64,000 nt of DNA from Herbihabitans rhizosphaerae (GTDB lineage Bacteria; Actinomycetota; Actinomycetes; Mycobacteriales; Pseudonocardiaceae), in assembly GCF_004216555.1 (NCBI RefSeq), contig NZ_SGWQ01000009.1, positions 216,008-280,007 of the forward strand, read 5' to 3'. Within the stretch, counting starts at the first letter, position 1. Each line of letters opens with the position of its first letter. Below, piece after piece: positions 52,225-59,701 of the stretch. A model generated the notes under the pieces. That model was given only the letters and a program-made list of their open reading frames with translations. It made no database searches and was not told where the DNA came from. A program made the position numbers and the translations under genes.

Positions 52225-53277
52225 TTAACCTTCGGCACCGCTAGGAAGCCGCCGGACGTAAGCCCAATCGCCGGGGCGCCCGTCCAGCTGATCTTCGTCG
52301 ACGGTCACAGATTCGGCCACGTCATAGCCGGTCGGCCACCTGCGACTTTTGGCGAAAGTGGTGTCCATCCGTGCTTGGGACTGATCGAAAATGGGTCGCT
52401 CCGCGAACTCGGCACCGTCGAAATCGACCGCGCCCGCAAATGTCACTCGATCGAATCCGGCGGCGCCGCCGAATGTCACTCCTGCAAAACCCACGTGGTC
52501 CACGAATTCGGCGTGGTGGAACGGCGCCACCACGCGGAAGCGGGCGCGGTCGAAGGACACGGGATCCTCGAATCGTACGAACCGGAACACCGCCGTCTTG
52601 GTGAAGGTCGTCTTGTCGAATCTCGTGTCGCCACTGAACACGCACTTCTCGAAGTTGGCCGAGCGGACTCGGCCGCCGGTCAGCTTCCAGTCGACCAGAC
52701 GTGCCTTCGACAGGCGCAGATCGATGTCCGGCCAGAATGATGCCAGCGGCTCGTCCTGATCGACGTCGTGGTACTGATAGCGCAGATGCCGCGTGAGAAT
52801 GCCTTGGGCGGTCTGTCGAACTTGCATTTCCTGCTCGTCGTCATCGAACGGCATTCGCAGATAGGCGCACAGCACATTCACGATGGTTTGCCGATGCGCC
52901 GGGTAGTTCTGCGCCAGCCGTTCCAACGCGTGCAGCCCACCGTGGCGCACGGGAGCCTTGTCGCTGCCGAGCTGATCGACCGCGTGCGTGTACAGATCGG
53001 TGACCCGGCGCTCCTCGGCGTCCCGCTCGTTGGCCTCGGCGACCCGCTCGCGCTGCACCAGGTCCAGCTCGGTCGAACGCTGCCGACGCGCCGCGAGCAC
53101 CAGAGCCGCCGCACCACCGGTACCGAGCACGATGCTGGCGGCAGTGCGGATGACATCGAGGCGGGTCGCGTCGCCCGGTGTCCCGGAGCCGAGCTGCCAG
53201 AGCAGCACGACCACCGACAGCACCGCGATGGCCGCCAGCAGGACGCCGGTCAACACCATCGCGCGCACGCTGAGCAC
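52225..53277 (-). CDS. Pentapeptide-repeat membrane protein
   Basis: About 350 residues; the start is uncertain (GTG 53277 chosen; GTG 53268 or ATG 53259 possible, none with a clear ribosome site). Two membrane helices (VLTGVLLAAIAVLSVVVLLW and TAASIVLGTGGAAALVLAAR) are followed by a helical segment with THAVDQLGSDKAPVRHGGLH and NVLCAYLRMPF. From about 190 to 300 a repeat array with F every fifth residue (FEKCVFSGDTRFDKTTFTKT and onward) forms a right-handed beta-helix. This architecture is common in actinobacteria; function unknown. Overlap with the end of DUF3039 is avoided by the chosen start. Confidence 0.82.
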   Translation of the reverse strand: MLSVRAMVLTGVLLAAIAVLSVVVLLWQLGSGTPGDATRLDVIRTAASIVLGTGGAAALVLAARRQRSTELDLVQRERVAEANERDAEERRVTDLYTHAVDQLGSDKAPVRHGGLHALERLAQNYPAHRQTIVNVLCAYLRMPFDDDEQEMQVRQTAQGILTRHLRYQYHDVDQDEPLASFWPDIDLRLSKARLVDWKLTGGRVRSANFEKCVFSGDTRFDKTTFTKTAVFRFVRFEDPVSFDRARFRVVAPFHHAEFVDHVGFAGVTFGGAAGFDRVTFAGAVDFDGAEFAERPIFDQSQARMDTTFAKSRRWPTGYDVAESVTVDEDQLDGRPGDWAYVRRLPSGAEG

Positions 53278-53300
53278 GCGATGGTGGGTCCGTTCGCCGG

Positions 53301-53558
53301 TCAGTCGTCGCCGCCGGGGCGCATGCGCTCGTAGATCTTCTTGCAGTCCGGGCAGACCGGCGAGCCGGGCTTGGCCGACTTGGTCACCGGGAAGACCTCG
53401 CCGCACAGCGCCACCACGTGCGAGCCCATGACCGCGCTCTCCGCGATCTTTTCCTTGCGCACGTAGTGGAACATCTTCGGCGAGTCGTCACCGGTGGCGT
53501 CGGTGCCCTCCGGCCGGGTGTCGACATCGGGCAGAGTCTGAGTACTCACGAGGACCAT
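53301..53558 (-). CDS. DUF3039 family protein
   Basis: 85 residues from an ATG at 53558 (GTG at 53549 possible). Conserved MFHYVRKEKIAESAVMGSHV, then ALCGEVFPVTKSAKPGSPVC and PDCKKIYERM, where three cysteines and His form a likely zinc site. This matches DUF3039, found next to helicase/YihY genes in several actinobacteria. Role unknown. Co-directional with the pentapeptide gene. Confidence 0.9.
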   Translation of the reverse strand: MVLVSTQTLPDVDTRPEGTDATGDDSPKMFHYVRKEKIAESAVMGSHVVALCGEVFPVTKSAKPGSPVCPDCKKIYERMRPGGDD

Positions 53559-53608
53559 GATGCCTGAACGCTCACCTGATCGCGTCGGGACCTGGCAGGA
53601 TGCGGCCC

Positions 53609-54418
53609 ATGTTCCAGAAGGTACTGGCCAGTTTCGGCTCTGGGGGCGCGAAAGTCGACGCCCAACTACGTGATCGCAACGTGCGCCCCGGCGGGGTGCT
53701 GCGGGGCGAGGTGTTCCTCATCGGTGGGCAGGTCGACCAGGAGGTCGAGTCGCTCGGCGTGACACTGCTCGCGCGCATCGACACCAGCGACGACCGCGGC
53801 CGCGTGTCGACCGAGGACATTCCGTTCCAGAACGTGCACCTCGCCGGGCGCGAGCTGGTGCGCGCGGGGTCGCAGATCAAGGTCCCGTTCGAGGTGCAGC
53901 TCCCGTGGGAGACACCGATCACCACGGTGCTCGGCAAGCATCTCACCGGGATGGCGATCGGCCTGCAGACCAACCTCGACCTCGCCAGCACGATGGTGGA
54001 CCCGATGGACGTGGACGCGGTGTCGATCGAGCCGCTCGGGCCGCAGCACCGAATCCTGGACGCGTTGTCGCACATGGGTTTCCAGTTCCGCGGCGCGAAC
54101 CTGAACAAGCAGCGGCTGGACGGCGTGGAGCAGCAGTTGCCGTTCTTCCAGGAGATCGGGTTCACCCCGTCGCGCGAGTTCGCCGGCGCGTTCACCGAGT
54201 TGAAGGTGACCTTCCTGGCCCGCCAGCACGACATGAAGGTCGTACTCGACGCGCACAAGAAGGTCCGGGTCACCAAGGGCGGCGGCCTCGGCAACCGCAC
54301 CCAGTCCTTCCTCGGCGCGTTCCCGGTGGAGTTCCCGAAGTTGCAGCAGACCAACTGGGAGCAGCAGATCGGCCGCTGGCTGCACGACGTGGCCAAGCCG
54401 CGCGGCATCTTCGACTAG
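53609..54418 (+). CDS. Spo0M-family sporulation control protein
   Basis: 269 residues from the ATG at 53609 with AGGATG upstream. Arrestin-like beta-sandwich of the SpoOM family: KVDAQLRDRNVRPGGVLRGE, IKVPFEVQLPWETPITTV, GLQTNLDLASTMVDPMDVDA and RILDALSHMGFQFRGANLNK. In Bacillus subtilis Spo0M affects sporulation and cell division; in actinobacteria its role is unknown. The C-terminal end HDVAKPRGIFD is specific to this lineage. Stands alone, divergent from DUF3039. Confidence 0.92.
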   Translation: MFQKVLASFGSGGAKVDAQLRDRNVRPGGVLRGEVFLIGGQVDQEVESLGVTLLARIDTSDDRGRVSTEDIPFQNVHLAGRELVRAGSQIKVPFEVQLPWETPITTVLGKHLTGMAIGLQTNLDLASTMVDPMDVDAVSIEPLGPQHRILDALSHMGFQFRGANLNKQRLDGVEQQLPFFQEIGFTPSREFAGAFTELKVTFLARQHDMKVVLDAHKKVRVTKGGGLGNRTQSFLGAFPVEFPKLQQTNWEQQIGRWLHDVAKPRGIFD

Positions 54419-54501
54419 CGCCCGAATTACCCAGGGGCACGCGGCAACCGATCAGGCGAATTGTCCGCGTGCCCGCTGGGCTACGCCCGTGGACCGCCCT
54501 A

Positions 54502-54520
54502 CGTTCGAGTCCAACGAACG
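54502..54520. promoter_or_regulatory. Inverted repeat before the XRE-DUF397-psuG operon
   Basis: CGTTCG (54502-54507) and CGAACG (54515-54520) are perfect 6-bp arms with a 7-base spacer, 11 bp before the XRE gene's ATG. The position would overlap the transcription start, suggesting autoregulation by the XRE protein. Confidence 0.5.
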
Positions 54521-54531
54521 AGGGGAATGTC

Positions 54532-55383
54532 ATGGGAGACAGGGAATCCACGGTCCGCATGCGTGAGCTGGGGCTGGCGCTGCGGCGTGCGTTGGAGCGA
54601 GCGGGCTTGGAGAGCAAGGCCGTGGCGCGCGAACTCGGTTGGTCGCCGAGCAAGGTCAGCCACGTTCTGCGCGCCACGCGCGGGGTGAGCGAGCGCGACG
54701 TCGCCTCGATTCTCGCGATGGCTCGTATTCGCGGCGACGAGCGGGAGCGGCTGTTGGAGCTGGCGCGGCGGGCGCACGAGCCGGGCTGGCTGCAGGAGTT
54801 CGGCGGGCGGCTGCCGCCTAACCTGCGCACGCTGATCGATCACGAGGACGCAGCCGTCGCGATCAACTCATACCAGGGGTTGCTCGTCCCTGGCCTGCTC
54901 CAGGTGGCCAGCTACACCCGGGCGCTCATGTCGACGTCGGCCACCATTCCGCCCGACGAGATCGAGGAACGGGTGGACGCCCGGATCAAGCGTCAAGAGA
55001 TCCTGGACCGCCGCCGGCCCGCGATCTTCCGGTTCTTCGTGGACGAATACGTGCTGACGCGGACCGGCCCGGGACCGGAGATCATGTCCGAGCAACTGCA
55101 CCACCTGCTCCGGATGTCGGTCCGGCCGCGGATCCAGTTCCGCGTCATCCCGGACGCGGTGGGCTTTCACGCCGCGGTCGTCAGCTCGTTCGTGCTGATG
55201 GAGTTCACCGAGATCAACCCAGTGCTGCATCTGGAGCCCGAGAACACCAGCGTGTACCCCGAAGGGAGGAAGACCATCGCCGGCTACCAGGACATTCTGG
55301 CTTCGCTCGACACCGTCGCGCTGAACCCGGGACAATCGCGGGAGTGGATAGCCCGCCTGGCACACAAGCTGGGCGCCCCGTGA
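54532..55383 (+). CDS. XRE-type regulator with DUF5753 domain (WhiJ-like)
   Basis: 283 residues. N-terminal helix-turn-helix (RRALERAGLESKAVARELGW then SPSKVSHVLRATRGVSERDV). The DUF5753 domain spans about 95-275: YQGLLVPGLLQVASYTRALM, ARIKRQEILDRRRPAIFRFF, EQLHHLLRMS, IQFRVIPDAVGFHAAVVSSF and the terminal SREWIARLA. Such proteins (for example WhiJ of Streptomyces) pair with small DUF397 proteins that modulate them; two lie immediately downstream. GAGGGG precedes the ATG. Confidence 0.95.
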   Translation: MGDRESTVRMRELGLALRRALERAGLESKAVARELGWSPSKVSHVLRATRGVSERDVASILAMARIRGDERERLLELARRAHEPGWLQEFGGRLPPNLRTLIDHEDAAVAINSYQGLLVPGLLQVASYTRALMSTSATIPPDEIEERVDARIKRQEILDRRRPAIFRFFVDEYVLTRTGPGPEIMSEQLHHLLRMSVRPRIQFRVIPDAVGFHAAVVSSFVLMEFTEINPVLHLEPENTSVYPEGRKTIAGYQDILASLDTVALNPGQSREWIARLAHKLGAP

Positions 55384-55393
55384 GAGGAGCACG

Positions 55394-55585
55394 ATGGACA
55401 CCCCTGACCTGGGTGCGCTGAGCTGGCGCAAGAGCACCCGCAGCGGCAATCAGACCAACTGTGTCGAGCTGGCCTGGCCCACCGGCGCCACCGCGCTGCG
55501 CGACTCCAAGAACCCCGGCCCCGCCATGGTCGTCCAGCGGCCGAACTTCGGCGCGTTCCTCGCCGCCGTGAAGGACGCCCGATGA
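55394..55585 (+). CDS. DUF397 protein, first tandem copy
   Basis: 63 residues starting with MDTPDLGALSWRKSTRSG, then CVELAWPTGATALRDSKNPG and FGAFLAAVKDAR. The pattern W-R-K-S-S/T plus RDSK-P-G is diagnostic. DUF397 proteins act with the upstream XRE-DUF5753 regulator. GAGGAG lies 6 bases before the ATG. The stop overlaps the next copy's start by 4 bases. Confidence 0.94.
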   Translation: MDTPDLGALSWRKSTRSGNQTNCVELAWPTGATALRDSKNPGPAMVVQRPNFGAFLAAVKDAR

Positions 55586-55767
55586 ACCTCGGCGTGCTCA
55601 CCTGGCGCAAGAGCACTCGCAGCGGCCACGAGACCGACTGTGTCGAGCTGGCCTGGCCCACCGATGCCACCGCGCTGCGCGACTCGAAGAACCCCGGCCC
55701 CGCCGTGGTCGTCACGCGTTCGGGTTTCGCGGGCCTGCTCACCACCGTGCGAGGCGCCACGCCGTGA
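55582..55767 (+). CDS. DUF397 protein, second tandem copy
   Basis: 61 residues, strongly similar to the first copy at DNA level (for example GTCGAGCTGGCCTGGCCCAC and GCCACCGCGCTGCGCGACTC shared), so a recent tandem duplication. They differ mainly around the first loop (HETD versus NQTN) and the C-terminus. The stop overlaps the psuG start (GTGA), coupling regulator and enzyme. Confidence 0.94.
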   Translation: MNLGVLTWRKSTRSGHETDCVELAWPTDATALRDSKNPGPAVVVTRSGFAGLLTTVRGATP

Positions 55768-56678
55768 TCGTCGCGGAGGAGGTCACCGGGGCGCTGGCGG
55801 ACGGCGGCGCCGTCGTCGCGCTGGAGAGCACGTTGCTGGCGCACGGGCTGCCGGCGCCGCGCAACCGTGAAGTGGCCGGCGCCCTGGAGGACGCGGTGCG
55901 CGCGGCCGGAGCGGTGCCGGCCACCATCGCGATGATGGACGGCGTGCCGGTGGTCGGGCTGAACGCCGATCAACTCGACCGGGTGTGCGAGGCCGGCGCG
56001 GACATCGTGAAGCTGTCCCGCCGTGACCTCGGCCCGGCCGCCGCACTCGGCCGCGACGGCGCGACCACGGTGGCCGCCACGGCAGCGCTCGCGCACGCGG
56101 CGGGAATCGGCGTGTTCGCCACCGGCGGGCTCGGCGGGGTGCACCGGCCGGTGCACCCCGAGCACGTCACCTGGGACGTGTCGGCCGACCTCGGCGTGCT
56201 CGCCGAGACGCCGGTACTCGTGGTGTGCTCTGGCGTGAAGTCCATTGTGGACATCGGCGCCACGCTCGAGGTGCTGGAGACGCACTCGGTGCCGGTGATC
56301 GGCTTCGGCACGGACGTGTTCCCCGCGTTCTACCTTCGCGACTCGGGCTTCGGTGTGCCCTGGCGGGTGGACAGCCCCGTGGAGGCAGCCGACGTGGTGC
56401 TCGCCCACCGCGCCGCGCCCGGCACGGCCGGCGCCGTGCTCGCCAACCCGGTGCCCGCCGAGCACGAACTCGACCGGGAGCTGCACGACCGTCTGCTCGC
56501 CGAGGGCCAGGAGTTGTTGCGGCGCAAGGGAATCCAGGGCAAGGACGTGACACCGGCGCTGCTGGAGCATTTCCACGAGGCCAGCGGCGGCGCCAGTCTC
56601 GACACCAACGCCGAACTCGTGCTCGCCAACACGCGCTTGGCCGCTGAGATCGCCGTCGCGCTGGCCACACGCGGGTGA
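55764..56678 (+). CDS. psuG: Pseudouridine-5'-phosphate glycosidase
   Basis: 304 residues from a GTG at 55764 overlapping the DUF397 stop. Family sequence throughout: VVALESTLLAHGLPAPRNRE, PATIAMMDGVPVVGL, KLSRRDLG, TVAATAALAHAAGIGVFATG then GLGGVHR, and VVCSGVKSIVDIGATLEVLE with the catalytic Lys. PsuG cleaves pseudouridine 5'-phosphate to uracil and ribose 5-phosphate for salvage of modified RNA. The usual kinase PsuK is not adjacent. Expression under an XRE/DUF397 switch is unusual. Confidence 0.95.
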   Translation: MIVAEEVTGALADGGAVVALESTLLAHGLPAPRNREVAGALEDAVRAAGAVPATIAMMDGVPVVGLNADQLDRVCEAGADIVKLSRRDLGPAAALGRDGATTVAATAALAHAAGIGVFATGGLGGVHRPVHPEHVTWDVSADLGVLAETPVLVVCSGVKSIVDIGATLEVLETHSVPVIGFGTDVFPAFYLRDSGFGVPWRVDSPVEAADVVLAHRAAPGTAGAVLANPVPAEHELDRELHDRLLAEGQELLRRKGIQGKDVTPALLEHFHEASGGASLDTNAELVLANTRLAAEIAVALATRG

Positions 56679-56689
56679 GTCACAGGTGG

Positions 56690-58399
56690 TCACTGTGCGG
56701 CTGACACCTCGGGGAGCGTGCCAAGGGCCCGTACGAGGCCGTTGAGCGCGACCTGGCGACCGCGGCGGTATCTGCTGGTCCGCGCCGCTGCCAGCGCTCG
56801 GCGATGACACGCGGCGGATTCGGTGAACCCGCCGCGACGGAAATGCGCCGCGCCCGTGACGTTCCACGCGTCGGTCAGCGTGACAGCGTTCCCGGAATCC
56901 GCGGCGATCCTGGCCGCGTGTCCGGCCAAGTCGAGGGCCTTGCCGAAATGTTCCCGGCGAAGACACACCATTGCGCGCCCGAACAGCGCAACCGCTTGAC
57001 GTGAGCCGAAATCGAGCGACTCGGACAGCGCGAGTTGGCGTTCGAAACAAGCGTCGGCCTTGTCGTGTTCGCCCCTGTGGAGCAGGATGCGGCCTCGGCT
57101 GCCCAGCGCGCCGGCCACTCCCGCCGAGTAGTTCAGCCGCGAGGCGTGCGTGACAGCCAACTCGGCGTAACCTTCGGCGACCTCCAGTCGCCCCAGGTCG
57201 GAGCAAATGTCCGCGAGGAACACCAGGGTGCTTGCCTGCCCTCGACGTTCGGACAGTTGCCGTCGAATGCGCAGTGCCTGCTCACAGTGCTCATAGGCAC
57301 CGCGGTGGTTGCTGGTCGCGTACTGAGCGGCGCCCAGCGCCTGCAACGCGGCGCACAACTCGCGGGGTCTGTTCAGCTCCCGCCAGACCGCCGCGGCCTC
57401 GGTGAACAGGCTCGTGGCGGCGTCGAGGCCACCGACACCCCAGTCGGCCATACCGGCGGCCATCTGTAGGCCTGCGCGTATCTCCGGGTCATCGGCGGTG
57501 AACAACGCCGTCTCGGCGATCGGGGTCCAGTCCAAGCTGTGTGGGCGCACTTGCTGGATCGCGCGCAGGGCGTCGGCGAGCGACCAGGTCAGTTCGCGGT
57601 CGTATTCGAGGACGGTGATCGCGATGTCGACGACGTTTCCGTGCTCGGCGGCGAGCCACCGTGCCGCGGCCCGGTCGGTCCCGAACCCGACCGTGGGCCC
57701 GGACACCGGCGGCGGCACGAGTTCCAGCAGGTCCGGGTAGAGCTGTCGGGCGGCGGCCATCGCGGTGCGGACGTAGAACTCCGCGAGCCGTAATCGAGCC
57801 GCGCGACGCGTGGGTTCGTCGCAGCGATCCCGTACCTGCCGCCGTCTGAACTCCCGCACGGCGTCGGGCACCCGGTGTCTCTCGTATTCGCCGGTTGACA
57901 CAAGACCCGCCCGGTGCAGCCGGGCGAGCGTCCCCCGAATCGAGTCGACCGGACGGTCCACCATCGCCGCGATCGCGCCGACGGTCAGCTCACGGCATGG
58001 ACATTCACACAGTGACCGCAGCGCGGCCCGGTCACCGTCAGACAGGTGGTGGTCAGCGTCGCTCGGCGACGAGGACCCGGCGGCCACGGCGGTCGAACAG
58101 GCCGCCGGCACCGACCGGTTGGCATGGACCACTTGTCGCCAGCCGGTCTTGGCGAGCTCGAACACGACCCGCGCGTCCGACTCGGATACCGCGACTTCCC
58201 GCAGGAAGGCCGCGAACGGCGGATTGTCCTCGGGAACGCGAGGAAGGTGTACCCCGGTGCGCCAGCTCCGCAGGGTGGAGTAGCCGATGCCATGCCGCCG
58301 CGCCGCGTCATTGATTCCGTGAACCGACAACGCCGATCGCCGTAACGCACTGTCTAATGCTTCCGCGAAAGTCGTTCTCGCCGCCTCTGTACCGGACAC
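56690..58399 (-). CDS. Large HTH-TPR regulatory protein without ATPase domain
   Basis: 569 residues from a GTG at 58399 after GGGGGAG. N-terminal helix-turn-helix-like segment (GINDAARRHGIGYSTLRSWR), a winged-helix part near 118-160 (LTVGAIAAMVDRPVDSIRGT, ARLHRAGLVS), and about eight TPR helix pairs from 290 to 560 (YEHCEQALRIRRQLSERRGQ, EGYAELAVTHASRLNYSAGV, and so on). This is like the C-terminal half of AfsR/SARP or NB-ARC STAND regulators, but the P-loop NTPase is missing. Probably a peptide- or protein-responsive regulator. Convergent with psuG at an 11-bp gap. Confidence 0.82.
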   Translation of the reverse strand: MSGTEAARTTFAEALDSALRRSALSVHGINDAARRHGIGYSTLRSWRTGVHLPRVPEDNPPFAAFLREVAVSESDARVVFELAKTGWRQVVHANRSVPAACSTAVAAGSSSPSDADHHLSDGDRAALRSLCECPCRELTVGAIAAMVDRPVDSIRGTLARLHRAGLVSTGEYERHRVPDAVREFRRRQVRDRCDEPTRRAARLRLAEFYVRTAMAAARQLYPDLLELVPPPVSGPTVGFGTDRAAARWLAAEHGNVVDIAITVLEYDRELTWSLADALRAIQQVRPHSLDWTPIAETALFTADDPEIRAGLQMAAGMADWGVGGLDAATSLFTEAAAVWRELNRPRELCAALQALGAAQYATSNHRGAYEHCEQALRIRRQLSERRGQASTLVFLADICSDLGRLEVAEGYAELAVTHASRLNYSAGVAGALGSRGRILLHRGEHDKADACFERQLALSESLDFGSRQAVALFGRAMVCLRREHFGKALDLAGHAARIAADSGNAVTLTDAWNVTGAAHFRRGGFTESAACHRRALAAARTSRYRRGRQVALNGLVRALGTLPEVSAAQ

Positions 58400-58491
58400 A
58401 GCTCCCCCAGGCTCCGTGCCGAATGCCTATGCCGGTAAAGGTTACGGCTCCGTTCGTCTCCGCGAAAGGTCCGGAGGGCTCTCAGACATGG

Positions 58492-58523
58492 CGATGGGCG
58501 GGCGATAATCCGCCCGCCCATCG
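58492..58523. terminator. Hairpin terminator downstream of the secreted-protein gene
   Basis: 13-bp perfect arms CGATGGGCGGGCG (58492-58504) and CGCCCGCCCATCG (58511-58523) with an ATAATC loop, 14 bp past the stop of the minus-strand gene at 58538. Confidence 0.75.
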
Positions 58524-58537
58524 TGTTTCGGATTTCG

Positions 58538-58963
58538 TTACCACCAAGCGCCACATCCGTTGCTGTTGCACACCCGGAGCCGGACGTTGTCCGCGTGTCG
58601 GTAGACGCCGACCCCGTCGGGCCGGGCCAGATGGGCGATGGCTCCATCGACGTACACCTGTGCGAACGACGCGCCGAATACCGTGGCGGCGAACCACCCG
58701 TGGTAGCCGTTGCCGTCGCCCTCGCGATACCACGCCCGGCAGACGTCGGCCTTCGCACCACCCGGCGTGGTCAGCGGCGTACAGATCGGGGCCATGACCC
58801 CCGCTCTGTCGCCGCTGGGCACGCGTGCGTGAACCACATTTCCAGCATTCGCCGCGGACGCGCCCAATTCGGCTCGAGTCTGCGCGGTCGCCGGCCCGCC
58901 CGCGAACAGTGTCGCAATTCCGATGGTGAGAGCAGCAAGGGCTGCTCGTACCTTTCTGGACAT
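58538..58963 (-). CDS. Small secreted protein of unknown function
   Basis: 141 residues from an ATG at 58963, 5 bases after GGGGAG. Signal peptide (AALAALTIGIATLFAGGPATA). The mature part has conserved-looking aromatic and cysteine residues: ICTPL, VCRAWYREGDGNGYHGWFAA, RVCNSNGCGAWW; four cysteines form two likely disulfides. It resembles small exported actinomycete proteins of unknown role. It lies downstream of the divergent region of the TPR regulator's promoter, on the same strand. Confidence 0.72.
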   Translation of the reverse strand: MSRKVRAALAALTIGIATLFAGGPATAQTRAELGASAANAGNVVHARVPSGDRAGVMAPICTPLTTPGGAKADVCRAWYREGDGNGYHGWFAATVFGASFAQVYVDGAIAHLARPDGVGVYRHADNVRLRVCNSNGCGAWW

Positions 58964-59169
58964 CCGTAACTCCCCACTTTTGTCGCCGATCACCCGACAC
59001 GGTTTCGAAACCGCGTTGACGATTTCGATCGGTCATCTGCCGGGTTGCCTTTGATCATGTCGCGACACGAACGCGGCGCGCGAACACTCCGGAGCTGGTC
59101 TGGAGCCGTTCTGGAGCAGTGCTCGCACGACCGAGACGAGACCGCCGGCCAGGCGATCCCCGTCGTGAA

Positions 59170-59499
59170 CTAATCAGAGTCGATGACCCGGCGGCTGGCG
59201 GCCTCGATCGCCGTGCGGTCCTTGGCGTACTTGCTGACCTTCTCGACCTTGCGCGCCGGGCGGTCGTTCGCGATCAGCACGGCGATCCACGGCAGCGGAA
59301 TCGAGAGCACCACGAACAGCAGGGCGAGCCACCAGGTCTCGTAGAAGACGCCGGCCAGGATCAGGCAGGGAAAGCGCATCCCCATCATCAGCATGTACTT
59401 GCGCTTGCGCGCGGCGTACTGCTCCTCGTAGGACGGCTCGGCCTCGGTGATCAGAACCGGGGTGTCGTCCCGCTCCTTGCCCTCGTTGCGGCTCTTCAC
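59170..59499 (-). CDS. DUF3099 family membrane protein
   Basis: 109 residues from a GTG at 59499, 9 bases after GGAGG. Family pattern: ITEAEPSYEEQYAARKRKYM, LMMGMRFPCLILAGVFY with the first helix, and LALLFVVLSIPLPWIAVLIA with the second, then a basic tail. This is Rv2709-like (DUF3099), which precedes sigB in M. tuberculosis. Function unknown. Confidence 0.9.
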   Translation of the reverse strand: MKSRNEGKERDDTPVLITEAEPSYEEQYAARKRKYMLMMGMRFPCLILAGVFYETWWLALLFVVLSIPLPWIAVLIANDRPARKVEKVSKYAKDRTAIEAASRRVIDSD

Positions 59500-59701
59500 G
59501 ACACCACCTCCACCACCATCGTCCCACTCGCGGCCCCGGAAAGCCCGCATGGGTTCGGGCCATCCCTGAGTGACCACTGCGGGTAACCCCAGGGTCGACT
59601 CGGGGGCCTTCCCGATGGATCTCGAACGCCGCTGACGGAAGCCTTCTCAGCGAGCGCGCCGCACCCGGCAGGCCGCCGAAAACTCTTGAGGGGTAAGGAC
59701 G

